64,000 nt of DNA. Source: Collybiopsis luxurians FD-317 M1 (lineage: Eukaryota > Basidiomycota > Agaricomycetes > Agaricales > Omphalotaceae). The stretch lies in the NCBI GenBank assembly GCA_000827265.1, contig KN834821.1, forward strand, positions 124,001-188,000, written 5' to 3'. The notes below the pieces were generated by a model that ran no database searches, was not told the DNA's origin, and was given only the letters and a program-made list of their open reading frames with translations. Positions within the stretch are counted from its first letter, which is position 1. Each line of letters starts with the position of its first letter. Below are positions 37,313 to 50,200 of the stretch, in pieces. The position numbers were made by a program, and so were the translations under genes.

Positions 37313-37575
37313 CTGTACCATTTCGACCACTTCATAAGGGGGTGCAAGCGTGACCACCTCATATGAAAAAATATTTTCATAAATGCCTTGGGGACCAGGA
37401 CTTTATGAAGATTTGACATGGTTTCGGCGAAAAAAGATTGCTAAGCACCTGTAGGCGCAGCTGAAATTTGAATTTTTTTCATAAAAAATAGTGAAGATGC
37501 GTGACGGTACATGACAATTCGGTCCGTAAGGTGCTGCTGTGACCCATGACTTATGAAGTGGTCGAAATGGTACAG
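37313..37575. mobile_element. Mariner-like MITE, 263 bp
   Basis: Terminal inverted repeats of 26 bp (CTGTACCATTTCGACCACTT... at 37313 and its exact complement ending at 37575) are flanked on both sides by TA (37311-37312 and 37576-37577). TA target duplication and a CTGTACC terminus fit a non-autonomous Tc1/mariner element. No transposase is present. Confidence 0.8.
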
Positions 37576-40311
37576 TAGTAGATAGAAGGGAAAACCCCTG
37601 GAACCCCGGACCAGACTTGCCAGTATGGTTAGGAGTTTAGCAGCTTTCTATGTTGGAAGAAACGGCGGGCTGTCAGTCAAGTAGACTGAAAATACAAATA
37701 GATTTCCATTTGAACCTGTAGTGGGAGTAGAAAGGAAGCAAACAGATGGGGAAAAATACACCCGTACCCAGCTATATAGTTAGATCTATTTAAAGTGGAG
37801 CTGGGACTGCGAGCGACCGGCTTTCAGCACATCCATTAAACCAACACTCTGAACTTGCAAACATCATGTCACATGGTAATGATAGAGTACTTTCTCTCCT
37901 AATCTGGTGTTCTGTGAGGTTCTGTACCGGCATATCATAGTAATTATTAGCTAAGACACAAGAAGCAATTTTTTTTATTCGGTAAAATGCAAATAAAATA
38001 AAATAAAATAATATTACTTGGTTAGAGGTTTGAGCCGGGCAAAGTGGGCTCAAACTGGATCTGGATCTGACTTGCAAGGTCTGAAAATTGCTGGACCGGC
38101 CCTGAAATTCAGCTTTAAGTCTTATCAAAAAGGGCAGGTTCACGGACCGAAAACCTGCAGCAACATTGGCTCAGCCTTGGGCCTTAGTCAGACTCCAAGC
38201 AGCCACCGAATACCGAGCTCTTTTTAGTCGCAGGAAAGTCTCCGAACCCGTATCGTATCATGCAACATCTCCAAGCTAGTGATACCTGACTATACACATT
38301 GGGAATAATCAGTTTGAGAGCTTACAACTGCTGGGTAATTTCTAAACTCCGAACTGCGGGCAACGCTTGATACAAGGCCCATTCAACGATTTTGGATCAA
38401 GCAAAGCGGGATCTTCTCCTTGACGGAAGTGGTACTACCTTCATTCCGTCTGTTTCGGGATGATATAAATCGATTATGATCCCACTAGTAAACTTATGTC
38501 CTAACTGCTAGCCAAAATGACAAACTACCCATAGGAGGTTGACGAAGACTTAACAGCTGTTCCAGAGAACAAAAGTTTTGAGCATTGTAGACGATTCATT
38601 CTTAGTTCAGGCATGGAGCTGGCTGGCTACGAAGAGATACCCATAATATTTCCATAGCCAAGCTCCCAGCTACCATTGAGATATCGCACAAATGAAAAGA
38701 TATCTATGTCCCGAGATTGTTTCTCTCATTAAAAACTGTCAGAGTAGAGGCAGTTTTGAACGAATTTTTCTGCATACTAGATTCATAATCTCATATGATC
38801 GGATGGATCTAAGTACTTGACGCGTTAGTGGGCCAACGCTAATGCGTGGCAGTACTCGTGCTTATTCAGTAATGGGTTTTCCCGGATCATCGAATGTAGT
38901 GGCACTAGCCAAAATTATATCAATTACAAAGTATAGATCAATTCAAAATTGCCTGTTTTCGATCAGGCACAAAATCACCGCTACAGAAACTCGGCATTCC
39001 ATTCCACGTACTCGTAATAAGCTTTGAATGAGGATTTACAACCTTGAAAAACTAAAGAATTTTGCAAGTTTCAAAACAGTGTTTGTTTTCACTTATAGGC
39101 ATCGGGACGTCTTAATTCTTTGCCTGTTTCAGAAATGATGCTTGTTAGAAGTATTTAGGCATCAGCTGTAAATCTAAAACAATACAAATTCTTCTCAAAT
39201 GAACGGGGAAGGTGAAAAGTATGTTTCCATTAGTCTTAGAAAGCCCTGGGCCCTGGGCCCTGGACCAGATGTCAACTCCTGGCTCCATCTCAGGAGACTC
39301 AACCTTGATGGTTTCGAAACGGAAGATGTCTGTCTATTCAGCATGTGTCAAGTTGGATCAGAGGACACTAAAAACCATGAAAGTAATCCTATACCAACAG
39401 TTCTTTATCGGCTCTGTTACATTGATAGCATGTTTCAGGGAATGCAAGCGCATATACGTTATTACATTTACCTCCTGGGCTCACATGATCAGGTATTTTG
39501 AGCAACATAATGTAAACATAGATCCAGCAATTTACATTGAATAACTGAGATTTAGATTCAGCGAAATGGGACACGGTGTAATCATATTCAGATACTCAGG
39601 AACGGAATATTTCAAAAAGTGGACCACCGAGAAATCATTATCAAGTAGCCCGGGCAAAGAAATTGTACCCTTTCTGTGCTTCTCCTGGCTGCGAGCTTAA
39701 CCATTTTTTCCATTCACATGCATTTGTCGGATAATATCATCTTTCGCGGATATCAATATCAGTGCCTTGCAGAATTTCCGATCCTTCAATGCCCGCAGCA
39801 GCGGCATGGAATCTCTCAATATAACGGTTCACTACCAAAGTGGATCCCATTCGCGTGCCCGATTAGCTTGTAATTGCCGCTCCCGCTCTGAGCTCCATGA
39901 TGGTTCTTAAGTGCTAGATGCGAATGCTTGCTTGCTCATAAGTTGTCAATCCGAGATAAAGTCTATCTCTAACATCTACATTCCTATGAGATCTTCTGCA
40001 TAGGAAGTAGCACATATGTCATGCGCCAGCTCAAAATGAGGTGCCATTTGCTTGAGTTCGAAACCTGAAAGTGCGCTTGTCCCTCCCGAGGCTCGTAATC
40101 ACAGGACATACCGCATGCCTGATAATTTCCCGCTGTTATTATTCAAAATCTAATCTTCCAGATACTATCCAGATGCCACCGCATCGTGGGTGCAGCGAGT
40201 GTTATTTCAAACTTGGAACGAATATAGCGGTTTCGGATGGAATCCTTTCCCATACAAAGGGCAAAGGCCTCGCTGAATAATGAACTAGCAACTATAGCTA
40301 AAAATCACTGG

Positions 40312-40319
40312 TATATAAC
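40312..40319 (+). promoter_or_regulatory. Probable TATA box of intact P450
   Basis: TATATAAC lies about 65 bp before the candidate ATG at 40377, a sensible distance for a fungal promoter. Confidence 0.45.
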
Positions 40320-40376
40320 GCGAGGTGAGTTTTCACTGTCTAGGGAGCACCTCAATCGCGCTATCTTTTACAGAAT

Positions 40377-42431
40377 ATGAACGTCGCTCTTATATTGGCA
40401 AATATCTTTTGATATCTCCTTTTTCGCGAACATTGACTGACTAGGTTCAATATATCATCACTGTAGTCTTCAGCTGAAATAGCAATTCTCATACTTGGGC
40501 TCTGGTTATTCAGTCCCTTCGCCTTACGCAGAATCATAACCAATGACAATGGCGACCAAGTCCCTCCCGGCCCCAACATCCGTTATTTTTTCCTACGCAA
40601 ATACGCCGAACGACCTCTTCGTTCTTGGGCAAAGCAATATGGTCGTTTGTTCTCGATCTGGATGGGTACGCAGCTTGTCGTCGTGATCTCTGATCCTAAA
40701 GTTGCTCGAGACTTGCTTGTAACCAACGGTGCTGTATTCTCAACACGTAAACGTTATTTTATGAAGAATCAAACGATTCTCCGTGGGCGAGCTATCACGG
40801 CTTCGGAATACGGGGAAACTTGGTACGCCTCGAACATCGAAAGCTATGAACCCAATTATCTGATGCCTATTGTAGGAGACAGCATCGAAAGCTGGCAATG
40901 ACGTTATTGACACCGAAGGCCATTGATGGTTATAGTCACAGTCTCAACTACGAGTCACATATATTAATGCGATCTTTATTGGACGACGGCCTATTTGGTG
41001 AAGTACCTGTGAATCCCCACAACTACGCGGGTCGCTACGCGCTAAAGTAAGTTTCTTGCTTAAGGTTCCTTATAGCACGTTTTTGAAATAGATAAACTAA
41101 TGGACTCAGCAACATGCTGTACATCTCTTTCGGAATCCGGACGGATTTTTCCAGGGATCCTTTGGTAGAACGAGCCCTTCAGCTTGCAATGGAGTTCATG
41201 GATTTAACAGGTAAATTTCCGGTCTACTTGGAATGTAGTCCTGGCCCACAGTATATTTCGATCTCAGGACCATGGTCAAATGTTGTAGACTTTTTTGAGC
41301 CGCTTCAATGGATTCCAAGTCGTATGAGAAGTAGGGGCCGTAAGCTCCACGACAATCTGATTGAAGTGTACGGGAGTATGATCCTGCGCGTCAAGGCAAA
41401 ACTGGATTCGGGAGATTTCGTTCCTGAGTGCCTGGTCAAAACGCTAATCCAGGACCAAGAGAAAGAAAAGCTTGATTGGGAAGATCTCTGTATGCTTTCC
41501 GCGGTTTTCACTCTCGGAGGAGTTCATTCTGTAAGCACTCCACTATAGCTCCACTACACAGTACTTAATTTTGGCCGATTCAAATTTCAGACTTCTGGAA
41601 TTATTCAATGGTTCCTCGCACTTATCCCCTCTCATCCTGAAGTGGTTCATCGGGCTCAAGAGGAGCTTGACCGGGTTGTAGGACGTGACAGACTACCTAC
41701 AGCAGAAGATGAGGCTAATTTACCATACATTCGTGCTGTCATCAAAGAGGTGCGAGCAATGACAATGACGGTCATTCTCTCCAGAAGTTAACGCATGCCT
41801 AGGTACAACGAGTGCATGCTCCATTTTGGATGGCCACTCCGCATTGCTCTAGTGAGGATTTTACCTATGAGGGTCATTTCATCCCCAAAAACACTCTTGT
41901 CGTCCTTAATTGTTGGACCCTACATCACAATGAAGAGCGGTACAAAGATGCGTACGTTGCCATAAATTGGTTGTCCAACCAATTTTCTAATAATATATAT
42001 AATTTTTAAGGATGCATTTCAACCCAGACCGGTATTTGGGGGATAATCTAAGCTGTGCAGAGTCTGCAAAGCTTGCAAACGTGATGGAACGCGACCACTG
42101 GACCTTTGGAGCGGGGTAAGTCCATGTAGATACCTTCTAACCCGACATGCTCTAAATTTTTTTTTTTTTTTGTATTTTTTTTCGAAATTTGTTCAGTCGA
42201 AGAATTTGTCCTGGAATTCATGTAGCAGAACGAGAACTTTGGCTGGCTATCTCTCAACTTCTATGGTCCTTTAATTTCCACGCTCTTCCAGAGGAGCCCA
42301 TTTCCCTGAAGGAGTATGAAGGATTGTCTGGAAGAACACCACTACCATTCCGACTCATATTTGAACCTCGACACGATCAAGTCCACCCTACTCTCAGGGA
42401 AAACAGAGAAGTCACTTATTGGACCCTTTGA
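40377..42431 (+). CDS. Cytochrome P450 monooxygenase (intact paralogue)
   Basis: Microsomal haem-thiolate monooxygenase. Exons from the anchor on are 40474-40822, 40876-41046, 41110-41210, 41268-41530, 41591-41749, 41803-41951, 42011-42115 and 42197-42431, all in phase, about 511 residues. Landmarks are the hydrophobic anchor (IAILILGLWLFSPFALRR), the hinge VPPGPNIRYFF, RKLAMTLLTPKAIDGY, and an I-helix GGVHSTSG in place of the usual AGxDTT. The K-helix VIKEVQR gives ExxR, then HFNPDRYLGDN, and haem loop FGAGRRICPGIHVAE with the Cys ligand. The very first short coding exon is unresolved: ATG 40377 gives MNVALILANIF but no standard donor in the required phase follows. Substrate unknown. The paralogue at 31.0-32.9 kb is dead; this copy shows no lesion. 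Confidence 0.92.
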
Positions 42432-43432
42432 TAATGCTTGTCATTTATTGAAGTGGCTAATGGACATACGTACTAGTACGGATAAAGCTGTACATACTAC
42501 CTAGCCAGTTCTAAGACGAATACACAGTCTTTGAAGATTTTCTTAGAGCTCACATCATCTTGTTGAGCTACTTCAGAGACCTCCACCGTTACATTATAAA
42601 GTGAGCTTCATTACTTAATTTATCTATTCAGACAATCTACTAACCCGTATTAGTCGTGATCTTACCCCATTGACCTACTGTAGCCTATTCAAAAGTGGGC
42701 ATTCTTGTCTGAGCTCTGGAGTGATGGATTTATCATATAGTTTAGACGAGGAAGTCCGGATAGGTCAGGCATGGGTGGGAGCTTCCTTGGACTTCAAGTA
42801 GATTAAGCCCACTCTGTTCTCTGATCAGCTATGAATAGAGATGGTGGTGTCAAACTCATGCACGCAAGCGGAGTGTAAATTAAGCGATTCTTGGGAAGCT
42901 TTGTACTAGAGCAGCGGCTCGGTGCTTCACATGGCTCAAGCCGCAATAACATTAGATTTATATTTCATCCAATTATTCAGTGCATAGTGTTCCCCACAAA
43001 AGTTGCGATCGCTGGTTCCTTTTTCCATAAGAATTTGTTCTAACGTGTGACCGAATGGCTCTCTGCAGTCCATCATGATGTTGACTGGCTGCCCTTCGCT
43101 TGTCAATCGTGAAACAGTCATCGAAGGATGTAACAAAGATCTAACCAGTCATGAGCAACGTATTCCATGATTCCTGGTTGAAAAAGTACGACAGTCATGC
43201 TTAATGTAGAGCAAATCGATATTGAATCGATAAGCTAAGTCTCATAAAACTTGCCCTCTACTGCCATCTTTCGTAGAATCAATTTCAGCATTCTGTCGAT
43301 CGTGTTCCTCAAGCTCCCTGAGATTAAACGAGTAATTGGATGCTTGAAGAACTTGTGTGGACTTAAAAACCTGTACATGGGATCTACGGGATGCTGGCGG
43401 AGAGCCCTATACGGCTGGAGTCAGACATTCGG
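42432..43432. other. Intergenic between convergent P450 and DUF6534 copy 3
   Basis: No independent gene seen. On the minus strand 43410-43235 may be an additional last exon of DUF6534 copy 3 (see that entry). Confidence 0.45.
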
Positions 43433-45030
43433 TCATAGAATATAGTAGTTATAATAACGTACCAGAAGATTCGGTAAAGGAATTGACATTGAGCGACTAC
43501 TTGAATGTACTTCGGCGCTCCGCTGAACGTTGGTACCCGTTCCCGCGAGAGCAGCCCGGAGCTTTTCGCGAGAGTTTAACCTAAAAAGATGGGCCAGCGT
43601 TTAATTACTTGCTCTGATGCATATTCACAGCGACGTTACCCCGACTCACGTTGCGAGAAGTGCGTTGGTATACATTCGTCCGAGAGAGAAATGCATAGCC
43701 TATGATAAGCCATTCATGAGGGGGGAGATCCGATATATTGACTGGAGAAAAACGTACGATGAAAATGAAACTCTCAGGGGAAGCAAAGTACTGGAGATTC
43801 GCACGAGGTTAGGGAGTGTTTGGCTGCGCATGACTACGTGATACTTTACCGCGACCAAAGTCAAAACACCCAATATGCTGAGAAAGGGGTTCATCAGGTA
43901 GGTGAGAAGGCATTTGAGCACACAAACCTAGTGATTAGCCCAGTCGAAACTGTATATCTCACAATCAAAGTAATCAATGAGTCAGTCCTGGAGAAGAAGC
44001 GAATCAATCCCAAAATCATTCGGTTGTCCTTCGACGCTTCAAACGCACTTCTTGAAGCCACTCCTGTTTCGTCGAACGTAAAAGCAGAGGATCGATGTAA
44101 TTGCGACATCAGCTTATTTCAAGAGGAAATAAGTATTGATCAACTTCATCCTATCCTGCTTACCCAGTGCCCCCGATATAAATACTGCGATGATCTCTCC
44201 CTTTCGTCTCCCGAATTCAGCTACAGATCGATTCTGCATTATCTGTACAGTGACGAGAATATCGAGCGCGAGCGTGGCGGTACACAGAACTATTAAAGTC
44301 CCAACTAGAAGGAGGTTCCTCTTGCTGAATATCCAAATCCTAAAAGGACAAATTTCAGCTAACGAATCGGGATGCGGCATTCGACCAACCTGTTCAAGAA
44401 GAAGAGCTGACATAGAAAGCTTGAGAGAGCAATGAATGTGAGATGTAAGGCGAGTTCCCATGTTGAAAACGAAAGCGCAGACAAGTCACCCCAGCTGCTG
44501 ATCAAGTAGTAATAGGCAGACTGATAAATTGATGAGACATTTTGCTTGTATGTGAGGCGTTCAGGGACAAATGCTTACCTGTGCAATAAGGCCGAGATGG
44601 AAGGTATCGAAGGCCCTGTTAGATTGTCCAAACACTCATCATTGGAAGCGGTCAATTGGAAGCATCCATACCATACTGCGGCTACCTAGTCCGCCTGCTT
44701 TAGAATCATCGTGGACTCACGCGTGGAACAAGTAACGGTTACTCACTATGAGTTTGGTCAAAATGGGGTCTGTTGGATACGAATCGTAGTACGTGATCGT
44801 TTGCAATGTGAGGACACCCTGTAGGCTATGTGTCAAGCATCATCAGTCGCCCAAGTTATACGGATTCATCTAGTATGGAAGGCAGTTGCTCACAAAGTGG
44901 CGAAGAGCACTGAAAGCGGTCAGTCGACTAATCCAGGAAGTGCAATTAATAGCATACATCCAATCAGCATGGCTCCATATGTGGTACTCAAATCTGGAGT
45001 CGAGAACGGTGTGCAAGTTGGGTCAGCCAT
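43433..45030 (-). CDS. DUF6534-type fungal membrane protein, copy 3
   Basis: Third DUF6534 family membrane protein, function unknown and more distant from copies 1 and 2. The start ATG at 45030 opens MADPTCTPFSTPDLSTTYG. Thirteen exons join in phase. Markers are GVLTLQTITYYDSYPTDP, WAFDTFHLGLIAQ, YYYLISSWGDLSAL, FLCQLFLNRIWIFSKRNLL, RSGFKKTDSLITLIVRYTV, PESFIFIAMHFSLGRMYTNA and LLATLNSREKL. The exon before GVLTLQ uses acceptor CATAG, 7 nt upstream of an alternative CAG that would break the frame. The C-terminus is uncertain. The frame ends in TGA at 43435-43433, but a good intron (GTACGT...CTGACTCCAG) just before it could extend the protein by about 60 residues to 43235. No lesion is evident. 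Confidence 0.85.
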
Positions 45031-47286
45031 GCTATCTATCAGTACGAAAGCCTATAAGATAGATGTGAGGTGAAAAGAAGGAATTTCAACTAACCCAATC
45101 GACCGCTTTTTATCGACTGCAGTAAAAATTAGAACGAACTACGGGTAGAGCCAATTTATCGGATGATTTTGAGAAATTTTAAAGTGTTTCTGTTAAGCGG
45201 TGAGAACTTGGCGGGATTGAATAACATTCGTGCGACCGACCTTCCGGGGTGCTGGGACAACAGACGCGTTCACAGGAATCTCGCCAGAACCCAGGACCGG
45301 TAGCAGCTAGCAGCTCGCAGCAATTCCAACACTTGATGTCCATCTCCAACTCCTGACAATCGTTAGAGGTTGTCAAAATCCAACCCCAGTGTCAAGAAAG
45401 AGAAAAAGTAACGTACCCGCGGGGCATACACACTCTTCAAATCCTGGCTTCGATCGAAGAAGCTAGCGTGGAAAGCATCGAGCTTCTTGGTGAATGATTT
45501 AAGAGCGCCAAGAAGCCGCAGAATGGGATGGAAGGAGACATTTAAAAACAGTTTGATTCGCAGAAAGATACCTTCATCGTACGGGAGCTATTACACGACG
45601 ACCAGAATCAAGTCTAGGCTGGGAGATATAGCCTTATTATAGCCATATAAGACAATCAACTCGCGCAGCAGCAACTCCTGCTTGAGAAATTACCAAAGGA
45701 CAATGGCTTCGTTCCTCCCATTTCCTTGGATACGGTTACATTCGGAAGATAATACAAGTTTAGCTTACGCTGCGCATTGGTCTTGCGTTACACCGTTCGA
45801 CAGCGCTCAGGAGATTTCTATCTTCGTTCGTTGACTACTAGAAGGCCGGGTCCAGAGCTTCCCCAGTTGCCATCCAAATCTAATACCAACCAACCAAAGC
45901 ACCTGGACGTTCAGGGACATACTCCCAATCATCTCATTGTGATCCCGGAGAAGACAAAAGAGGACTCTGATACCGAAGAAAAAAAGTTTTCTTTCACGTG
46001 TGTGAGTGTGATTCCAAGCTCACCTTATCAACGCAGTACTAGTGTCTCCCAAGCTTCAACCACGAACACGCGACGTAGCATTGGCAATGTCAATGACCGG
46101 GCCGGATAACGAAAAGCCAGACTCAGAAGCCATGGCGATTACGTCGACCTGATTTCAGCAAACGAAACGAAGGCGAGGCAAAGTTTTGTTATATTTCGAT
46201 ATCATCAAGAAACAATGATGGAAAACGTGAACAACCTCAGTAAAACCGTAGATCGCAGATCAGAAACGGCAGAAAAGATCAAAGACGTAAGCAGAGAGGA
46301 GTTAAAAAAAAAAGGAATCAGAAGAAGACATACAAAAAATGGAGAGACGACATTCAACATTCAGAGGAGGAGGGAAAAAGAAAAAGAAACATATACCATG
46401 TGAAAAGTAGGATGACAAAAGCAAGAACACGAAAGCAAACCCATCGACGATCAGCTGAGAAGGAAAACATGAGGAGGATGAGAAGAAATGCGATAAAGGA
46501 GAATTGAGAAGATGGAAAGGGCAAACATGGTGACTTGAGGCTAGATCTAGAACGTATTGAGCGTTACATGCGAAAAAATCAGATAACGGATGGACAAAGT
46601 GCGCACGTGGATGACTAGGAGACAGAGCTGCAACAGTGTCAGTCATGTCGAAGCAAACAGGAAAAGGTTAACTCAGCGCGTACTTACATAGGCGGAAAGG
46701 AAACACAAATGCAAAGATACGATGAGATTCAACAAGCAAGCAAGTAAGCAAGTAAGTAACGACCGACCGACCAACTCGTACTAGATACAACCGTATATTT
46801 ACAACAGCACAAAAGAGAAGAAAGAAAATGGGCAAGACGGGAAAGCACAAGACAGGAGACAGGAGTGGGTGGCGCAGTAGCGGAGTAAAATGTAAGGAGC
46901 AAAAAGGAGCAAAAAGCAAGGCGAAGATAACGTGTGACAACATGTGGTTAGGTATGGAATGGAATGTACCTGTAGGTAACGTATCCGAGTCTATGAAGCC
47001 ACGTAGCATAGACAGAAACCAAAACCGAGACCGAGACCGGAGACTGCATACTCTGACTCTCAGTAACCTAAACATCGGTAATACAAAAAAGAAAGCAAAA
47101 AGGGGAGAAAAGCAGCTGAGAGCATGAAACAATGCTAGATGACTGAAACGCTGAACGTAGGCATTGAAGATATGAAAGAAAAAAATCACCTAGACAAAGG
47201 AGATGGGTAAAAGAAAATCATGTAGCACATACAAGAGCGGAAAGCAGAAAAAAAAAAAAGCAGAAACCAGGCGGTCCCAACCGCAC
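45031..47286. other. Intergenic, no confident gene
   Basis: Short open frames (for example + 45777-46109, Ser/Thr/Pro-rich) have no family resemblance. The purine-rich plus strand at 46250-47280 makes long shadow frames in Phe/Ser on the minus strand and probably includes the 3' untranslated region of the following minus-strand gene. Confidence 0.4.
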
Positions 47287-50200
47287 CTAAGCACCTAAAT
47301 CTCCAAATCCCTTCAAACCAATACCCAGCCCAAGGTCATCGTCGTCGTCATCATTATCTAAACGCCCAATACCAAACTCACTCCCCTCATGGTCCCCACC
47401 CTCTCCCTCTCCCTCTCCCTCTCCCTCCCCATCCCACTCCTTCGAAACAGTAACACACTGCCACAAAGGGCTCTTCGCATACCTCCTCGTCATCCTCCTC
47501 GGCGGAGAAGATATTAATCTCGCAGTCGTTGGCGTTGGCGATGGTGGGGATAACGGCGGGAGGGGTCTCGAAACCGAAGGAGACGAAGGAGAAGAAGAAG
47601 AAGAGGAGTACGAAGAATCCCTCCTCCGCAGAATCATCCTCGCTACAAGTTGAGCCATAGACGTTATGGCTGTCTTCTTCTTCTTCTTCTTCTCCTTATC
47701 CTTCTTCGTCGGCGAGACCGACACCGACACCGGTGTAAACAGATCGTTCCCACCCATTGCCTTTTCCCCATCCTCTGTCACCCCTTCCTTGCCACCAAAC
47801 AACGTTAACTGAACCAACGCTCCAACCTCCCTCCACCTCTCCTTCTCCCTCCTCCTCCACACCTTCCTCTCAGCCCTCTCACTCTGCCTCCTCCCCAACG
47901 CTGAAATACGCTTCAAAACCACACTCTTACTCTCATTCCCATGTTCATGATCTACTTCCGCATCCACCTCAGATAGAACAGGCGCCCTCTCCCTCTCCCC
48001 ACTCAAATCCCTCACCCTCCCGCCCAACCACCTCCTCAACCCCATCAACCTCTCCAAATCACCCACCATCTCCGGATGCCCATCCAACACCGGGTACTCA
48101 CCCGTACCCAACAACGCAGGCAGGATAAACAACCTCGAATCCAAGGACTCGAGCGAATCCAAGGACTCGAGCGAATCCGTGAATGAGTCCGCAGGAGAAT
48201 CTGTGGGGGAGTGCGTGAGGGAATGCGTGGGGGAATGCGTGAGGGATGGGTCGTCGGAGGGGGATAGCGGCGGTGGTGGCCCCGGATGCAGGAGTGATGA
48301 GGATGGGGACGATGAACCGGCGAGAAAAGAAGAGTCCAGGTCCAAGCCTAAGCCCAAGCCCAAGCTCGAGTTCTCATCGAAGGGAAACATAGGTAATTCT
48401 ACGACGCGGGAGGGATGCGAAGGCGATTGTGTTGATGTTCCCGAATTCCCTGATGACCCTGTCACCTCCTCTCCCGAAGACGACTCTAGCGAAGAAAACA
48501 AAGACTCTGGGGGGAACGTCAAAAGCGACGGGGTACCATCGAGATCATCGAATCCACACTCGTCCAGCTCGCGTCGGGAGTGCGAAGGCGACGATTCCAA
48601 TCCCGATGACGACCCCGTTGACCCCGATGAGGATCCCGACTCCGGGTGATCCAAGTCCTCGACAAAGGAAGGAAACAAGGGCAATTCAGAGTGGCATCGG
48701 AGGTTCGTAGGAGACATTGACGTTTTTCCCGACTCCTCCTCCTCCTCCCCCCTCGAAGACGACTCCTCCAACGGCTCCGGCTCCGGCTTCGGCTTGCCCC
48801 CGTCAAACGAGGGAAACATGGGTAATTCAGAGTGGCATCGGGGGTTCGAAAACGACGTTGACGACGTTCCCGTATTTTCAGATGACCCCTCCTCCTCCCC
48901 CGAAGACGACTCCTCCAACGAAGAGAACAAAGACTCTGGCGGGAAGGTCAAAAGTGACGGGGTACCATCGTATCCATGCTCGTGCGGCGGTACAGGCAAC
49001 GCGGGGGACGGCTCCAGCGGGGACAAATCGAACCCAAGTCCAAACCCAAATCCGAACCCAAATCCAAATCCAGGCCTGCCGAATCCAAATCCGAATCCCT
49101 CTATATCTGCATCTTCTTCTCCGTCGTCAGCCTCGTCTCCCTCTCCATCGTCAGCCTCGTCTTCATCTCCTTCCCCACCCGCAAAAGATTTTCCTGGCAC
49201 CTCCGAAGAAGGAGATACCTCCGACATCGATAACGTCAACGATGTCGAGGGGGATAACGTCGCAGAAGAAGGGGAGGAAGGGGAGGAAGGTGACACATCG
49301 AATCGCAGACGCCCTTCATCCTCATCCTCATCCTCATCGTCGAACGTGGAACGGGGGAACGAAGCCAGGTTCGATAGGCCTAACCCTAAATCATCTTCAT
49401 CCTCGTCGTCCTCCACCTCCTCATCATCCCCTAAATCAGGCAACCCAAACGTCCTCACAAAAGGCGACTGGGATCCCGCAAAATCACCTCCTTCGCCCGT
49501 AGCATAATCCCCATCATCCCCATCATCCATCCCTCCCACCTCATCGTTCAGCTCGTAATCATGACCATGACCATACTCATACCCATATCTATACCGATAC
49601 TCATCATCATCATCCTCGTCGTCGTAAAACCCACTACCCCCGAACCCAGTTTGTCTTTCCATATCCACATCCATATCCACATCGCCCACCCAGCATAACC
49701 GCTCCCTCTGCCTCTCCCTCTGCTCATCGACCGGAGATATCTCCGGCGACGGATAAAACTCAAACGCACTACTACCACCACCACCACCCCCAGAAGACGA
49801 AGAAGGGATAACGGAACTTGAATTTTGACCTTGACCATGTTCAGAAGAAGACCAATACGGGTACGTCGGAGTCATATCACCGCCGCCGTCGACAGGTCCA
49901 TGTTGATCGTACCCATCGTACCCCCCATCGAGCCCATCGCGGCTGTCGCTGGAGGTAAAAGCGGACCAAGGCATCTCGACGCCCCCTTCCGATTCCAATT
50001 CCGATTTCGACCCGGATGATACCGCACCACCCACCTCATTCGACGCACAGTAGCGTAGGCGGAGGGGGCGGCGGTGGTAGTAGCCTTGATCTTGGTAGCC
50101 CTGATCTTGGTCACGATGAAGCGGAATCCCCGCAGCACCATTAATAAAATCCGGAGATAGCGGAGACAACAAGTGCGATTCCCCATGTTTCATCTTGCCC

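Larger units (their letters stand above)
35899..40376. other. Repeat-bearing intergenic region
   Basis: No gene recognised. Contents: a GC-rich GAGCCGGGC/GGGCTCAG patch at about 36200-36330 with a related patch at about 38025-38150, a mariner-like MITE at 37313-37575 and an AAATA microsatellite at about 37985-38010. The open frames at 39199-39544 show no family motif. Confidence 0.45.

Noticed and set aside
44810..44860. Phase mismatch between exons 2 and 3 of DUF6534 copy 3
   Set aside because: Resolved by using acceptor CATAG 7 nt upstream of the CAG, which adds FLQ and gives the family spacing.
48179..49507. Long plus-strand open frames opposite the disordered-protein gene
   Set aside because: They mirror the Ser/Asp/Gly-rich codons of the minus-strand frame, start mid-gene and show only low-complexity Asn/Ser/Asp sequence. 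They are best explained as compositional shadows.
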